In this document: positions 1 through 13,100 of the stretch, piece after piece | Numbering within the stretch: position 1 is the first letter of the stretch | How the letters are laid out: every line of letters starts with the position of its first letter | NCBI GenBank assembly: GCA_035048485.1 | Contig: CM068583.1 | Coordinates: forward strand, 21,241,341 to 21,305,340 | Source: Pteria penguin | Lineage: Eukaryota > Mollusca > Bivalvia > Pterioida > Pteriidae | Direction: 5' to 3' | DNA: 64,000 nucleotides | Program-made: the position numbers and the translations under genes | The notes under the pieces: model-generated | The model's database searches: none | What the model was told of the DNA's origin: nothing | Seen by the model: the letters and a program-made list of their open reading frames with translations, nothing else

Positions 1-574
1 AAATACCTTTTTCATTATTTAAATAAGACTAAAACGTAATCTTAATATTTAATTTTATAAATGTTCATTTTCATATTTTTTTTTAAAACCTATCCTTTTC
101 CCCTCAAAACCTGTAACATCATGAATTCATTCATGATTATGTTTATTTTTTGTTTGGTCATTCATGATTAAACATACAAGTGAAGTATAATGCTCAACTT
201 TTGAGTACACTTCGTATTGGAAGAAGAATTTTTTTAATATTCACACCCAATCAGATACAAACAATATTAAATCAATAAATAGAGTCATATATACCCATTA
301 AAACCCATACACAAACCCCCAGGCGTACTATTCTTTCCCAAGGTTGCTCTAATAGCATAACCAAATATTCTAATCATTCCTTTTTACGAAAATTCCTCCC
401 AGAATGCATTGCTCTCTATGATAATGTCTGATATTTTACCCCAAATGTTCCGAATGCTCATTTTCAAATACCCTTATATCTGATTTCCAGAAAGAAAATT
501 TGTTATAAACACCCCTTTTACCAACTTTATACCATGTTCTTGGAAGTCCCGGATTTAACAATGAATAGTTACAA

Positions 575-630
575 GTTACAACTGCAATGGAAGAGCTATT
601 TTGTCCTATCTCTTCCGTTGCAGTTGTAAC
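575..630. repeat. Perfect 21-bp inverted repeat (hairpin)
   Basis: Arms 575-595 and 610-630 pair over all 21 positions if one G-U wobble is allowed, with a 14-nt loop. It sits inside a repetitive stretch left of the TAPT1 promoter. It may be the fold-back core of a small MITE; a small-RNA precursor cannot be excluded from sequence alone. Confidence 0.7.
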
Positions 631-778
631 TAAACAATGAACAGCACAAGAAGAAGTTAATGGCTTATACATTTGATATTCAAAGAAAGACCTACTGTCA
701 TTCAGACAATAGTTAGTTAAAACAGAGGAAACGCTGAAACAAAAACCGGCATTGCGTTATTGTATTTGTAAGAAGTAC

Positions 779-920
779 CTGATCCTAGTAATGAGGGTTC
801 TGATTGTATAACGGGCATGAACATGCTGGGTTGGTCTGGAGGATTAAGTGTGAGTCCCCCACCGGCCGGCATAAGCAACAGTGGGGGAGGTGTAGAATCT
901 TTTCCTCTCTTGTCTGACAT
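779..920 (-). CDS. Possible first coding exon of an unidentified gene (divergent from TAPT1)
   Basis: On the minus strand an ATG at 920-918 opens 47 codons and then meets a consensus donor (CAG followed by GTACTT, donor bases 777-778), leaving phase 1. The peptide starts MSDKRGKDST, followed by a Pro/Leu/Gly/Met-rich stretch; I see no domain and do not recognise the protein. Reading through the donor runs into stop codons by 717. The ATG lies 193 bp from the first TAPT1 ATG on the opposite strand, which is why I read it as the 5' end of a divergent gene whose other exons lie left of the window. It could equally be a chance ORF; there is no homology support. Confidence 0.35.
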
Positions 921-1113
921 CTGTCAAGTGGAACACGTCACTTAGAACTCTTTAATAAAGAAAATCATATTTGATCTATTGTTGCTTCCTTGTCTTTCAA
1001 ATGTTTTACACCAACGCGTATTATGTCTAAGCGTTTAAATGACATTGACATCAGTAGAGTAGCAGATGTAAAAAACTCAGATCATATGTATTTTTTCTAC
1101 ATCTCACCTTCAA
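921..1113. promoter_or_regulatory. Candidate bidirectional promoter between the divergent exon and TAPT1
   Basis: These 193 bp separate the first in-frame ATG of TAPT1 (plus) from the ATG of the putative minus-strand exon. The interval is AT-rich with no repeat recognised inside it. No clear TATA box or CpG-rich tract is visible; the promoter role is inferred only from the head-to-head exon arrangement. Confidence 0.3.
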
Positions 1114-4100
1114 ATGACAGAGTACACAGACAAAATGAATATGTCAACACATGAGAGTTCTTCAGAAAAAACCAAGACGGAATTGAAAAGTCCAAAACGT
1201 CAGTCTTGCTTTTTCATCTAATAACTAAATAAGATTAATTCTCTAAATTGTATTTTTAAATAAAATTTCACAAGTGAAAACATATGTTTTAATAAAAAGT
1301 GTGTTCTCCAAGTCATACATCTGGATATTTGAAAACAGGCATTCAGAACATTTGGGGCATCAGACTTTGTCACAGAGGGCAATGCATATTCTGTGGAGTA
1401 ATTTTGATAAAACACTAACAAGAATTATTATCTGCTCTTGCCAAGGTTTCGGCCGAAGCCTTCATCAGAGTGATGAATATATTCTCTGAACTACGTGGCG
1501 ATGATTGTAAAAGTCAGCAAATCCTAAAAAGATTCAAAACACAATGCATAGTCCACAACGTAGGATATATTTGCTGTCACTTTTGCAATCATTGCCATAA
1601 AGGTCCAGGGATGAAAATAAGCGCTCGCCCACTCGCCAATGTGACCAAATTTTGCCTGTGGGCTCCTGAAAATGTAATCGTTATCGCCCACTTGGCGACC
1701 GTGAAATTCCTACCTTAATTTCACTGGTTTTGTCTCGACTCCTATTTGATCAATGTCAATGAGATGCTCTTACTGCTGTTAAAATTTCAGTCAACTAAAA
1801 AGCGCTCTCTTGACATCATCAATGTCATCATTAGACTGGAGTTACCTGCTATCGCTGCGCGAAAATATTTTAAGATCTAGACAGGCATTGCCAGTCTATG
1901 TCATCATCAACTCCTCACCTACCTACAAACTGTTTGTTGAGTAAACACACGAGGAGTTTCATATTGACCGATAACAAACGAAATGTGGAGACACGACCAA
2001 GGTGTCTCCAAACCACTGCTCCAAACCGGAGTTTCTAGAGCGCAAGTACAATGGTCGAAATTTGTACTTCAAAGCGTATGACAAGAAGAGAAATGGAGTG
2101 GTGATTTAGAGTTAGGAGAGTGAATTTGAGTATGAAAGTTATGAGAGTCTGAGTGAGATGACTGAGGATGAAGAACATGTGCTGTATGAAAGGTTGAGAG
2201 AGAGATCAAGCATGAAATTGAAAAAGAGCAATTGTAACTACTCTGGTATGTTAATTCAATAAAATGGTGTAACAAATGAAATATAAAATGTCATTTTGGA
2301 TGTGGGCTAATTGTTTTCAATGTGGGTGCCTAAAATTTTTGACTTGGGGCCCACTTGGCCTCTTAAAATTTCAGCGAATTTTCATCCTTGTAGGTCAGAG
2401 AATATATTCATCACCCTGATGAAGGCTTCGGCAAGTGCATTGATTTACAGTTTTTTATGGTGTTTATTCCCTTTGGAATTTATTGAACAGACTTTACCAA
2501 GAATAATTATGATATTTTATCATTCAAAACAAGTAAATTTTGAATTTATGTTTTACACATTTTGGATTGTATTTCTTTATAGAATTGATTCAGCAGAATT
2601 TAAAGTTGTATTGTCGCTTACAATAAACTCCAAGCGTACTAACCAGACTCCTCGGGTATTTTGACATAGACCATTATAGACAATTATGTCATGCTGACTT
2701 TGCGAATGAGACAGCAAAATTCAGTCAGCAGTGTGTTTTGCTTGTGGTCAAGAAGTCCTGGATTTGAGTACCTACTGCAGCACTTTGTTTCCTGTCTTGG
2801 GGGTTGCAAGAAACTTCAGACTTTTTACACTTCAGCCAAGAGATATTTTGGCCTGGACACTTCGGCCTTTTTCCAGTCAGGCTTTAATCAAAAACAAATT
2901 AATGAAACATTGGCCATAAATCATGAATTTATAATCTTAAACTATGCACATCATTTTCAAAGTCTCTGTACAACCAATGAGCCACTGGGGCATTGTGTTC
3001 AAGGTCAAGTTCAATTTTGTGTAACAATGGATTTTGCTCCCGTGTGAGAAGATTCCATGCTTGGCAGCATCTTGTTATTCATACAGTATGATTTCCGAAC
3101 CCGCAACCACAGTCGTATTACATATTTGCCTCTGGAAATTTAAGGTGAAAAAAATTAAAGGCCAAAGCGTCTTGACCGAAATGGAAAAAGGCAGAAGTGT
3201 CTCCTTACTGAAATATTGTACCATGGTAGACATTGGCATATAATAAAAGTTAGATCCCCTACTTCTTTGTTTGCGCCCATTATATAATTCTTATTTCTTT
3301 TGCAATGCATCATATGCTATCACAAATAATCTTGGGATAACGTAAAACTAGCAATTATTTGATATTCGAATACAAGCATGGATACATCAATTACTAATTA
3401 AGTACATACATGAATGTTTTCATTTGAGGAATCAATCTGATCGGTGAATACACTTCTCATATTGCTTTTTAAGTTGAAAAGCTGCCTTCCTCTTCTCATA
3501 CTAATTAATGTAAAGCAGGGGTCTATTTCAAGTATATTGAATCGAGGGCCAAATGGGGCCCTTAACTGTTCAAATATTCTAAGAGACAAGAAAGAATCAG
3601 AGACAAATAAAAAAGTTAATTTATATTTCATGTATAACACATTTTTATGGATAGATTTGAAAATGGTTGGACAACAGTATACAAAATTTATATGGTTCTG
3701 AACACTGTCTTGAAATTACTCGTCTTACCTGTTTTAAATTTACGTTCAGTATTAGTACTTTACCTTTAAAGCTAATTTTCTGTGTTTGAATGTCATTAAA
3801 GATGAAATTTCCTGATAGGATAACCTCAAAATTAACACTTAGTACGTTACAGAAATGATTGATGTCCAGTGATTAGACAAAACTAGTACCATTCTAAGGG
3901 AAATAAGGAAAATTAATGAAAACATGCTTGAAAACAGAATTAAATTTCTGTCTGCTTGGAAATATTTTACTAAACACCTTCAGATTTTAAAAAGATTTAT
4001 TGATTATAAATCATATCTATACATGTAGAAATATTGTAAACTGGTTTGGTATCATGTCATCTCATTTTTTTCCGACCATAGATTTGCAGTGTCACCAGTC

Positions 4101-7100
4101 ATTGTAATCTATTCAATTTTTGTTTTCATATAATTTATCGTTTGCAATTTTTCTCTATGAATTGAATATTCTTTAAATTATAAATATTGTATGTATTTAG
4201 TAGTGACTTAGGTAATGGTCCAGCTTGCAATCATGTATTTGTGAATGAAATGGAGAGTGTGCTAAATTGTCGACATCTCTATCAAGGAGGCAATTAAGCA
4301 GTTGAGCTTATGTGATATAAAACTTTGCATGCGCTACAATCTTAGATTTACCATCTTTTATATGTACATCCTTTTGTTTTCTTTCTGTAGCATTTTACTG
4401 CCAATTACCTATTTTTAATGAGCATTCATGGAAGGTATCGAAATATTGAAAACCAAATAAGAGAGAGTTACTCCTCTGGGCACCTGCCTTAGGCTGAGTA
4501 TTTCATGAATGTCTATCAATGTGTATCATTATAAATACCACAGGGACATTGTGCACATCTATAACCTTCATATTTTGCATTGTTTATGTTATACAGTACA
4601 GTCCCGGTGGAACTTTGAATGCCGACTGTCCACAGTGGGCAGTCCACCTGAAATTTCAGTGGGCATTAGGAGTGGACATTTACCTGAGCTATCAAGTTGT
4701 CCACTTACCTGTATGTTAATTCTAACTGACTCTTACAAGAATGTCCACTGTGTCCAGTGGACATTCTTAATGCCCACTCTAATAATGCCCACTGTGACCA
4801 GTGGGCAAATTAAGTTCCACCTGGACCGTACTGTACAGGTAAGAGTACTATGGATCGACTGATTTGATCTATATGCAATCTACATTCATCTTTTTATAAA
4901 TGAGGATCATGTGGCAAATCTGAAATTGAAGGTGATACATGTATTGGCAAGATATATTTGAAAATAATCGCACACAAATTTTCATCTTTTCCAGGAAATA
5001 TATCAGTGATGGGTTATATTACTTCTGAATTAACTCGAGGCTACTTTTTGGAAAGAGATAAAGCAAAATTTTCAGAGAGAAGAGAGCGAGTATATACTTT
5101 CATGAAAACTCCCAGAGAATTAGAAAAGGTGTGTTAAATTGCTTAATTTTTAATCACATAAGTTATAAGTATGCTTTGGTTGGCATTCTCTTTGATAGAC
5201 TCAAATAATATATAAATATATATCATAAATCTGACTTGGAATAATGTGTATTATTTACATATTATTTATGTGCTTACACTTTAGTTGATGACACATGTTA
5301 CTTTTTTCTTATTCAGCTCATATTGTACATTTTGTTTTTCTATCATATTTCATGTTATATATATGTGCAATGAATATATGTCTGATGTGTCAATCTGATT
5401 AAAACCATATCTTTATTCCGTCTCTCTATTTGTCCCAATGCAGATAAAGATCTGGTGAAACCCCGTAAAAGATCATGTTCTGGTGAACTCTGATGATGTT
5501 TCAGTCACCCAAACCATTATTTCCCATAGCCAATCAATGACTCAGCTAGGCACGTGATAGTGACGCAATATGTTACAAACACTGTTCAAAAACTACCTTT
5601 TTGGTCACACACGCTGTGGATGTTAATTTTATTCCTAGGAATTTGTAGCCGATCCACTGATTGGCTGAAAATCAAGAGTTCACCAGAACATGACCCCTAA
5701 CGGAGTTTCGCCAGATCTTTATCTGTAGTGGGACAAATAGAGAAGCAGAATAAAGATATGGTTTTAATCAGATTGTCTGATGTGTATGATCACACCATTA
5801 GTAATCATTAGAACAAGAACATCTGTAGTGTATCCATGACATCAGATCTTGTTTATCTCCATATTAAATGATATTGGGATATTGATCTGTTCATTTTTGT
5901 ATCTGAATGACTTTCTGTCTGTTGTTTTGACCTTGAGCATATTTAGAGCAATGAAAGACTCCATATTTGGCATGTAAATGTATTACCTGATGATGTCTTC
6001 ATTTTCATATATTCAATGATAAAATATTTGAAGCTTTGAAAAAGCCTGACTTTGATCATGACTTTTGTTTGAAAGGCTTGTATTTCACTAATACAATATT
6101 TTATACGTTGATTCAGTAACTGACAAAATATATGCTTTTAGTTTGTAGTGTTTGGATTTTTTCAATGTATGGATGCCTTTTTGTTCCTGTTTACATTCCT
6201 ACCCATCAGAATCCTGTTGGCCTCCTTCAAAATTCTCACACAGCCATGTGGAATACTTACCCCAAGGTAATACTTCTCCTAGTCTTAACCAGTATTAAAA
6301 AGTATTGTTTGTCTGCCTAAAAATGTCTATCTGAAGTAGAAATTTTGCTATAAAATCTGTAGTATGTGTATAAAGTTTCTTACCCCACCTCTGATCAGAA
6401 TGCAGTTATTTCATTGGTCAATTTTGACCAAATACTGTCTTGTATTACGGCTTTACCCCACCTAATATAGAATCTATATCAGGTTTGTTTACATTGTGTC
6501 TATGACATCAGGGTTGTTCTAATTGTGTTATTGTTATTATTTTAAATCTCACAAGTATTAATAGATCATCGATGGGATAAATTCATTATGGAGTCATCTG
6601 CAAGGTTGATACTCCATGATATTGGGTTTATGAACATGTATATAATTTTATGCATCTGATGTCACCCCTGAAGATGACTCCCTAACTAATAATATTACTA
6701 AATTACTACTAATAATGATATATTAAATTGGTAATATGCTGTAGCAGGTAATTGTAAATAGAGAGAAGTTAGGGTTTATCTATTTACAATTGTATATAAT
6801 AAAACCTATTAGCCTTATAATACAAGAATAAATTATGAGACATGAATTGTTAACTTGTTGTCTTTGTAGATGTTTAGAACCTGCCCATGTGTGTGATATG
6901 CTGAAAGGTGTCATCTTACTAGCTAGTCTTATCATAGTCAATTATATAGATACATCTATGATGTACCATCTAGTTAGGGGTCAAGCTGTCATTAAACTCT
7001 ATGTCTTCTTCAATATGTTAGAAGTAAGTATGTATGCTCAGATACATTTTATTGAGAAATTTGTTTTTGATTGCACATTTTCATGTTCTGAAGAAGAAAT

Positions 7101-10100
7101 GTATGTTTCTAGTAGAGACAATAGTATTAGTAAAAACGTAACTGATAAGTGGAATCTATTGCTAGGATCTTGTGATGATAGTGAAATCCACTAACCCGAG
7201 CTCTTGATTAACTTTGTCCATGTCCATTTTACTATCATCACCAGGTCATGGCGGTGGATCATTTTCCTCACATTTCTCTATTTTCAAATCAGCATATCAT
7301 CAGTCCCCCCTCCTACAACAGCTCTGTGAATATGGGAGATATAGAGGCTATTGTCTTGAAACATTGTATTATTCAGAGTTCTAATAAAGGCTCAAAATAA
7401 GTGAAAAGTCTTTGAACTGTTTGAAATTTCATTAAAGGGAAGAGGTGGTATCTTATCATTAATGCTACCGGTATAAATATTTGGTATTGTCGATGTAATT
7501 TACAAAATGATTGTTTTTTGTACAGTAGTTGTTCACTGAAATTCATTGGTTGCCTAGGTTCAGCAGAAAGTTACTTGAATTTAAGCTTGCCAGTTTGAAA
7601 GTTAAGAGATCTATTGTAATACCCTCGATGGCATCCTCATTGTCAGCACCTGTCCCCCACTTTTATCGAAAGTGAGAGGACATTAAATCTCATTCTGTCA
7701 CAAATACTTTAACCTTGGTCATAACTTTGTAACCATAAGACGTAGGACCTTCATATTTGGCATGTGTGTCCCAAATGCAATACATTTCCATTGGTACCAA
7801 AAATTTTTATCATGTGACCTTGACCATGACCTTTGACCTACTTCAATGTAACTTTTTTTACCGTAAGACGTAGGGCCTTCATATTTGGCATGTGTGTCTG
7901 TAGACTTGCACAACCATGACAATATATCACAGATCACTGCACCCTTGCTGGTAGAATCCCAAAAGCAGGAGACCACAATTCTCTGAATTTACTTGTTCAA
8001 ACAACTATAAGCTCCTTTACTATGAAAGGGAGTTCATATTTCATGTGTACCATATATATGAGCTTATAAGTCGGTCTGCCTATAAGGCTTGAAATTTTGG
8101 AATTTGTCATTGACTCGCATCAGTTTTAAATTTTCAATATACAAAAGCTTGTATTTACTTATGGCATCTTTTCAATGACATTCAATAAATTGCTCGGGAG
8201 CCTTTCTGCTCTAATGATCGTGCGGTATCACTTGTGTGTACTTAACAACACAGGGGAATTTAATTAACACATTCAATAGTAGGGCATTTCAATTGCTTTC
8301 AGTTACATATAGCCTCTTTTCAAAGAATATAGTAGCCACTAAAACAGATATTTGCAGCCAACGGCCATTAACTTTTTAACGGTCATATTCTGGACCCCAG
8401 TCTTCGAACTCGTTGTTGCTGCCATCATCATAATCATCATCAAACAGCAGTTTGATCTGTAGTTCCGACAAAGGAATGTCATCGTAGATGTCGTCGTCCT
8501 TGTTGTTGGCACAAGTGAGCTCTGTATTATGCTATTGAATCAATGGCTATCTTGTCACAGGTCACTAAACTTTCTCCATAAGGATTTGTTTGCCTTCTGT
8601 TGGCCACGCAATATATATTTTATTGTCATAAAATGATCCTTAAAAGATTTTAACGACCGGGGAATGTCACGTGTACTATCAGTGGTGCGTGATGTCTGCA
8701 TTGTCAGCTTTTAATTGAATCCATAGTTTCTTACTGTGCGACCTTGACTTTGACTATTTGTGTCTATTTTCAAAAACCTTGACCATATCTCTTCAATAAT
8801 AAGAAATAGGGGCTTCATATGTAGCATATACATGTATATATTCCTTGTGACTAAAGCTTTTGATTGATGCTATATTTTCTTTCTTTATGACCTTGACCTT
8901 GACAATTTTCAAAAACTTTAACATTTTCCATTCGAATTCAGATATTCAAAACCTAATTTAAGTATATAACTTGATAGTAATTGATTGCTTTAAACATAAA
9001 GATAAAAACATAGACTAAGCATGGACTATTATAGTTTATCTAAATGATGAGCCATATTGAATGTTAAGTGATGTGCCGAGTTGACCTAGTAATTGGCTGA
9101 AATGTTCACCATAATTCCTTTATTACGACTGATATTGCTAATATAGACTGTTTTATACACATTTACATCTTCTACATTCATTTCAATTTCAGATAGCTGA
9201 TAGGATGTTTTCTAGTTTTGGGCAAGATATTCTAGATGCTTTATTTTGGACAGCAACTGAACCTAAAGGAAGAAAGAGAGAACATGTGGGAGTTATTCCA
9301 CATCTTATTCTTGCCATTATCTATGTTGGTATCCTTTCAAATCAAAAGGTGTAGATGTGTTTATATACAGTATATATGTAAGGTAGTGAAACAAACTATG
9401 CTCTTTTTCTGGCAGTGTGTATGTAGCACATATTTGACTGTTCTGTATTTTGATTTCATTTTTTTCTGACAAAAGTATGTAGAGAAAATTTGACTGTATA
9501 CTATATTTTGCTTTAATTTTGATTGTAAGGGTCAAGTTGGTCCAGTGGTATTGCATTGGATTTCTAATGGCTTGATCCAAGCTGTTGGTTTTGGATTGTA
9601 AGGGTCAGGTTGATGATACATTGGATTTTAATTGTTCTATCCCAGCTGTTGATTTTGGATTGTATGGAGAATACCGGTCCAGTGATGTTGCATTGGATTT
9701 CTAATGGTTCTATCCCAGTTGTTGGTTTTATATGTAAGGGGAAGGTTGGCCCAGTGATATTACATTGGATTTCTAATGGTAGGATCTCAGCTTTTGCATA
9801 TCTGTCTGAGACAATATAAACAAAGGTCCTATGCCGTGGTATATGTTGGCACTTAGAAGATTGTTTCTGGTCAGTCTGTTGTATAGGTAGAAATAATGAA
9901 GCCATGCATCAAGCAGGTACGATCACCATATAAGTGGTATAACCTTGATGTATACTTATGTTGCATCTTTTGTTTGATCTCCCATCAAATTACACACAAT
10001 GACACATTATAAATACTTGACTTTTTTGAAGTTATACATGCACTCCTGATTCTGTTCCAAGCCACAGTACTGAATGTAGCATTTAATTCTCATAACAAAG

Positions 10101-13100
10101 CCCTGCTTACCATCATGATGTCTAATAATGTAAGTATATTGTATAATTAATATTAAATCAAATTATCTAAACTTAGCTGCAAGACGTGGCCTAATTTTAA
10201 TGAAAGGGCCACAATTCCTTACATTACATAATCTTGCAATTTATAAACAGAATGGCTGGCATGATTCTACACATATCAGCATCAAATGGAGCAAATATCA
10301 AACATATATAAACATTATTTCTTTACCTCCAATCTGTCACTAGCAGGCATTACACAAGCATTTCTACAGCTTTCGTCAGATTTACAGATTTGATTCTACC
10401 CACAAGATGCAGTTATGCAAATCTTGGTATGGCGAAAACAAAATACAAACAAAATCATATGTTTTCCTTGTGGAATGAAACAGGATAGAAAGTGTTCATT
10501 TCCAGATGTGCTGATTGCTTTTCTTTAATATAAAGCAGTAGTTGAACGAGAAATGGACAGCAGATATTAAAACCCTTTCTTTATGTAATAAAATCAAATT
10601 TATTTATTATTATATTCTTTATTTAAAGTTTTTTTTACAAGATTCAGATGAAAAATATTGCTATGAAGTTTGCTGTGTGAAATATTTGATTTCTTGTATT
10701 TTCATTACAGTTTATAGAGATCAAGGGCAGTTTATTTCGTAAGATAGACAATAAATTCTTGTATCATATAGCATGCAGTGATGTCAAGGAACGTTTCCAT
10801 TATATAATACTTCTTGGTGTTGTCTTCATTAGGAATATGAATGAATTTTCTTGGAATATGGGTAAGAATAATAAAAACACTATAAATATTCCCTTTCATA
10901 AAATAGATACATGTATAGAAAGTTTAGTGTTAGGGTAATGTACTTGATAAAATTGTGTTATTAAACTGAGAGTTTAATGGGAAATAAAGATTAATTGCTC
11001 CTATAGTGAAGTAAATGTCTTGTAAGGTCAGTAATTGTGATGATTCAATGCGAGGAACACTTTGTGCCTTTGTTATTTGAAACCTTACAATGATTTTTTA
11101 AAAAGTTTGGCATCAGCCATAGTTTAGTGATGAAAGAAACCAGAAAACTGATTAAAAATATCCTGCCCACCATTAAAAGATAAATTTACAATAGTGTTAC
11201 TTACCATTTGTCCTGACTAGAATTTGAACTTTGAGAGACATGAGACATTAAAATGAATACCGGTCTATCCCACTTGGCCATCAAGCGTTTACTATGTATG
11301 TTACAGATGGCAAAAACATAATGGTCTTTCAAGGAGGATTTCAATATTTTATTGTAATTTATTTTCAATGCTGGCACCTGTGTTTAGTTTGGTGTCCTCC
11401 ACCAGTGAATTCTGACTGCCTCTGTATACTTGACATGACCCTGGTGGTCTTAATTTATAAACAATATGGGACTTCCAAGACATGTGTCTGCTTTGAATTT
11501 TACATACTTTTTCGTGAAATGTTAGGCATTCAATTTCCTGCATGGTGTAAAAAGGGTACAACCGTAACAACAAACTTTTATAAAAGAAAGTGGAAGTAGA
11601 CATTTGTTTGTACAATAATATTTACAAAATACTTATATTTAGAATATTCAAAATATTCATAAATACATTTTAATCATACAAAATGAAAATCACAGAAGTA
11701 CAGCTCTTATTTTCATCACTTTGGGTTGTTGGTCATGGTTGTACCCGTTTACATCATACCGGACACAGAATGCCCTACATTTCACTTAAATTGAATTATT
11801 GATGCGTATCTCGGAAGTCCAGTATTGCAATGAACACTGATAATGGAGTTTGCTTTCAGATCATGTATGGGTGATCATTCCTGATGCAGTCCTGGTTTTC
11901 ATAGCCGAGATACTGGTAGATTGGGTCAAGCATGCCTTTATCTTAAAATTTAATGAAATTCCTGCCGATGTAAGTATAGTTATTCAAGTCTGAATTTTTT
12001 TTACTTTTGCATTTATTGATTTGCTTTTATCTTAGTTTTTTATCATCATTTTAAACTTTTACCTTTCTTTCATTTTGTAATTATAGTTTTTGTATATATA
12101 TATATTGCACATTTTCTGTATGTTTAGTAAGCCGGCATGGCCTAGAGGTTTTGCGCTGGACTCCTAATCGGGAGGCCGGGGTTCGATTCCCACTCTTGTC
12201 ATGCCTGTGTCCTGTCTTTTGGATGAGACAGTAAAAACCAAGGCCCTGTGTTGTGGTATGCATGGCACGTTAAAGAGCCCTCACTGCTTCGGATGGGTCC
12301 GTTGCAAAGGTCAAAATTTGTATGCCCCGCATCAGGCAGATGCCATCTCCATATACGTGAAATATTCGAGGAGTGGCGTTAAACAAAAATCAATCAATCA
12401 ATCAATCAATCTGTATATTTAGCCGAAGAATGCTGAACCATGAAATTTTAAAGGAACTAAATATGTTATACAAAGTTTAAAGTAGCATTGAATAGTAATT
12501 GACCCTTCCAGAATGCTGAACCATGAAATTTTAAAGGAACTAAATATGTTATACAAAGTTTAAAGTAGCATTGAATAGTAATTGACCCTTCCATTTATGC
12601 TTAAAAATGTGTTAAATTAGATGATGTCACAATACTTTACACCTTGGTCATACCTCAGACAAACATTGAAAATATATTGTGACGTCATAAAATTCGACAA
12701 ATATTCCATGAAATGAAAGGGTCAATTTAAAATTCAATAAATTATTTTTTTGTAATTATATTTTCTTGTATTTGACAGATATATTGCACATTTTCTGTAC
12801 GTTTAGCGGAAGAAGTTATCGCTAACCGACAGAGTAGGGTAAGTCATTGTCTCTTTTATACATGTTTAATTCTTATATATATCTGTCACTGCTCATATGA
12901 AATAATAGTACCAGGTTTTTACATGGTTTAATAAAGATGTGAGAAGAAGTAGAAAGATTTCTTATAACTGTAACCATAAAGCAATTAGATCAAGATCCCT
13001 TTATTTCCAATGAAAGAAAAGAATAGATATACATTGTTACTAGTGTACCGTAATTCATTTGAGTATTTTTATACTTATCAATTGCATTATTACTTTGTAA

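Larger units (their letters stand above)
449..1362. repeat. Inverted pair of a short dispersed repeat flanking the TAPT1 promoter
   Basis: The stretch about 449-493 (read on minus) and the stretch about 1308-1362 (read on plus) are diverged copies of one sequence; the shared core is gcattcrgaacatttgggg and the preceding block is ctggatatttgaaaa-like. They lie in opposite orientation on either side of the putative minus exon and TAPT1 exon 1. Identity by eye is around 75 percent over about 50 bp. Confidence 0.5.

Noticed and set aside
436..672. 78-codon minus-strand ORF
   Set aside because: Overlaps the 21-bp hairpin and a dispersed repeat whose relative is at 1308-1362; no splice or homology support.
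9240..9469. Continuation of TAPT1 exon 5 reading frame past 9328
   Set aside because: The donor at 9329 and the match of exon 6 to the conserved family sequence show the codons beyond are intron.
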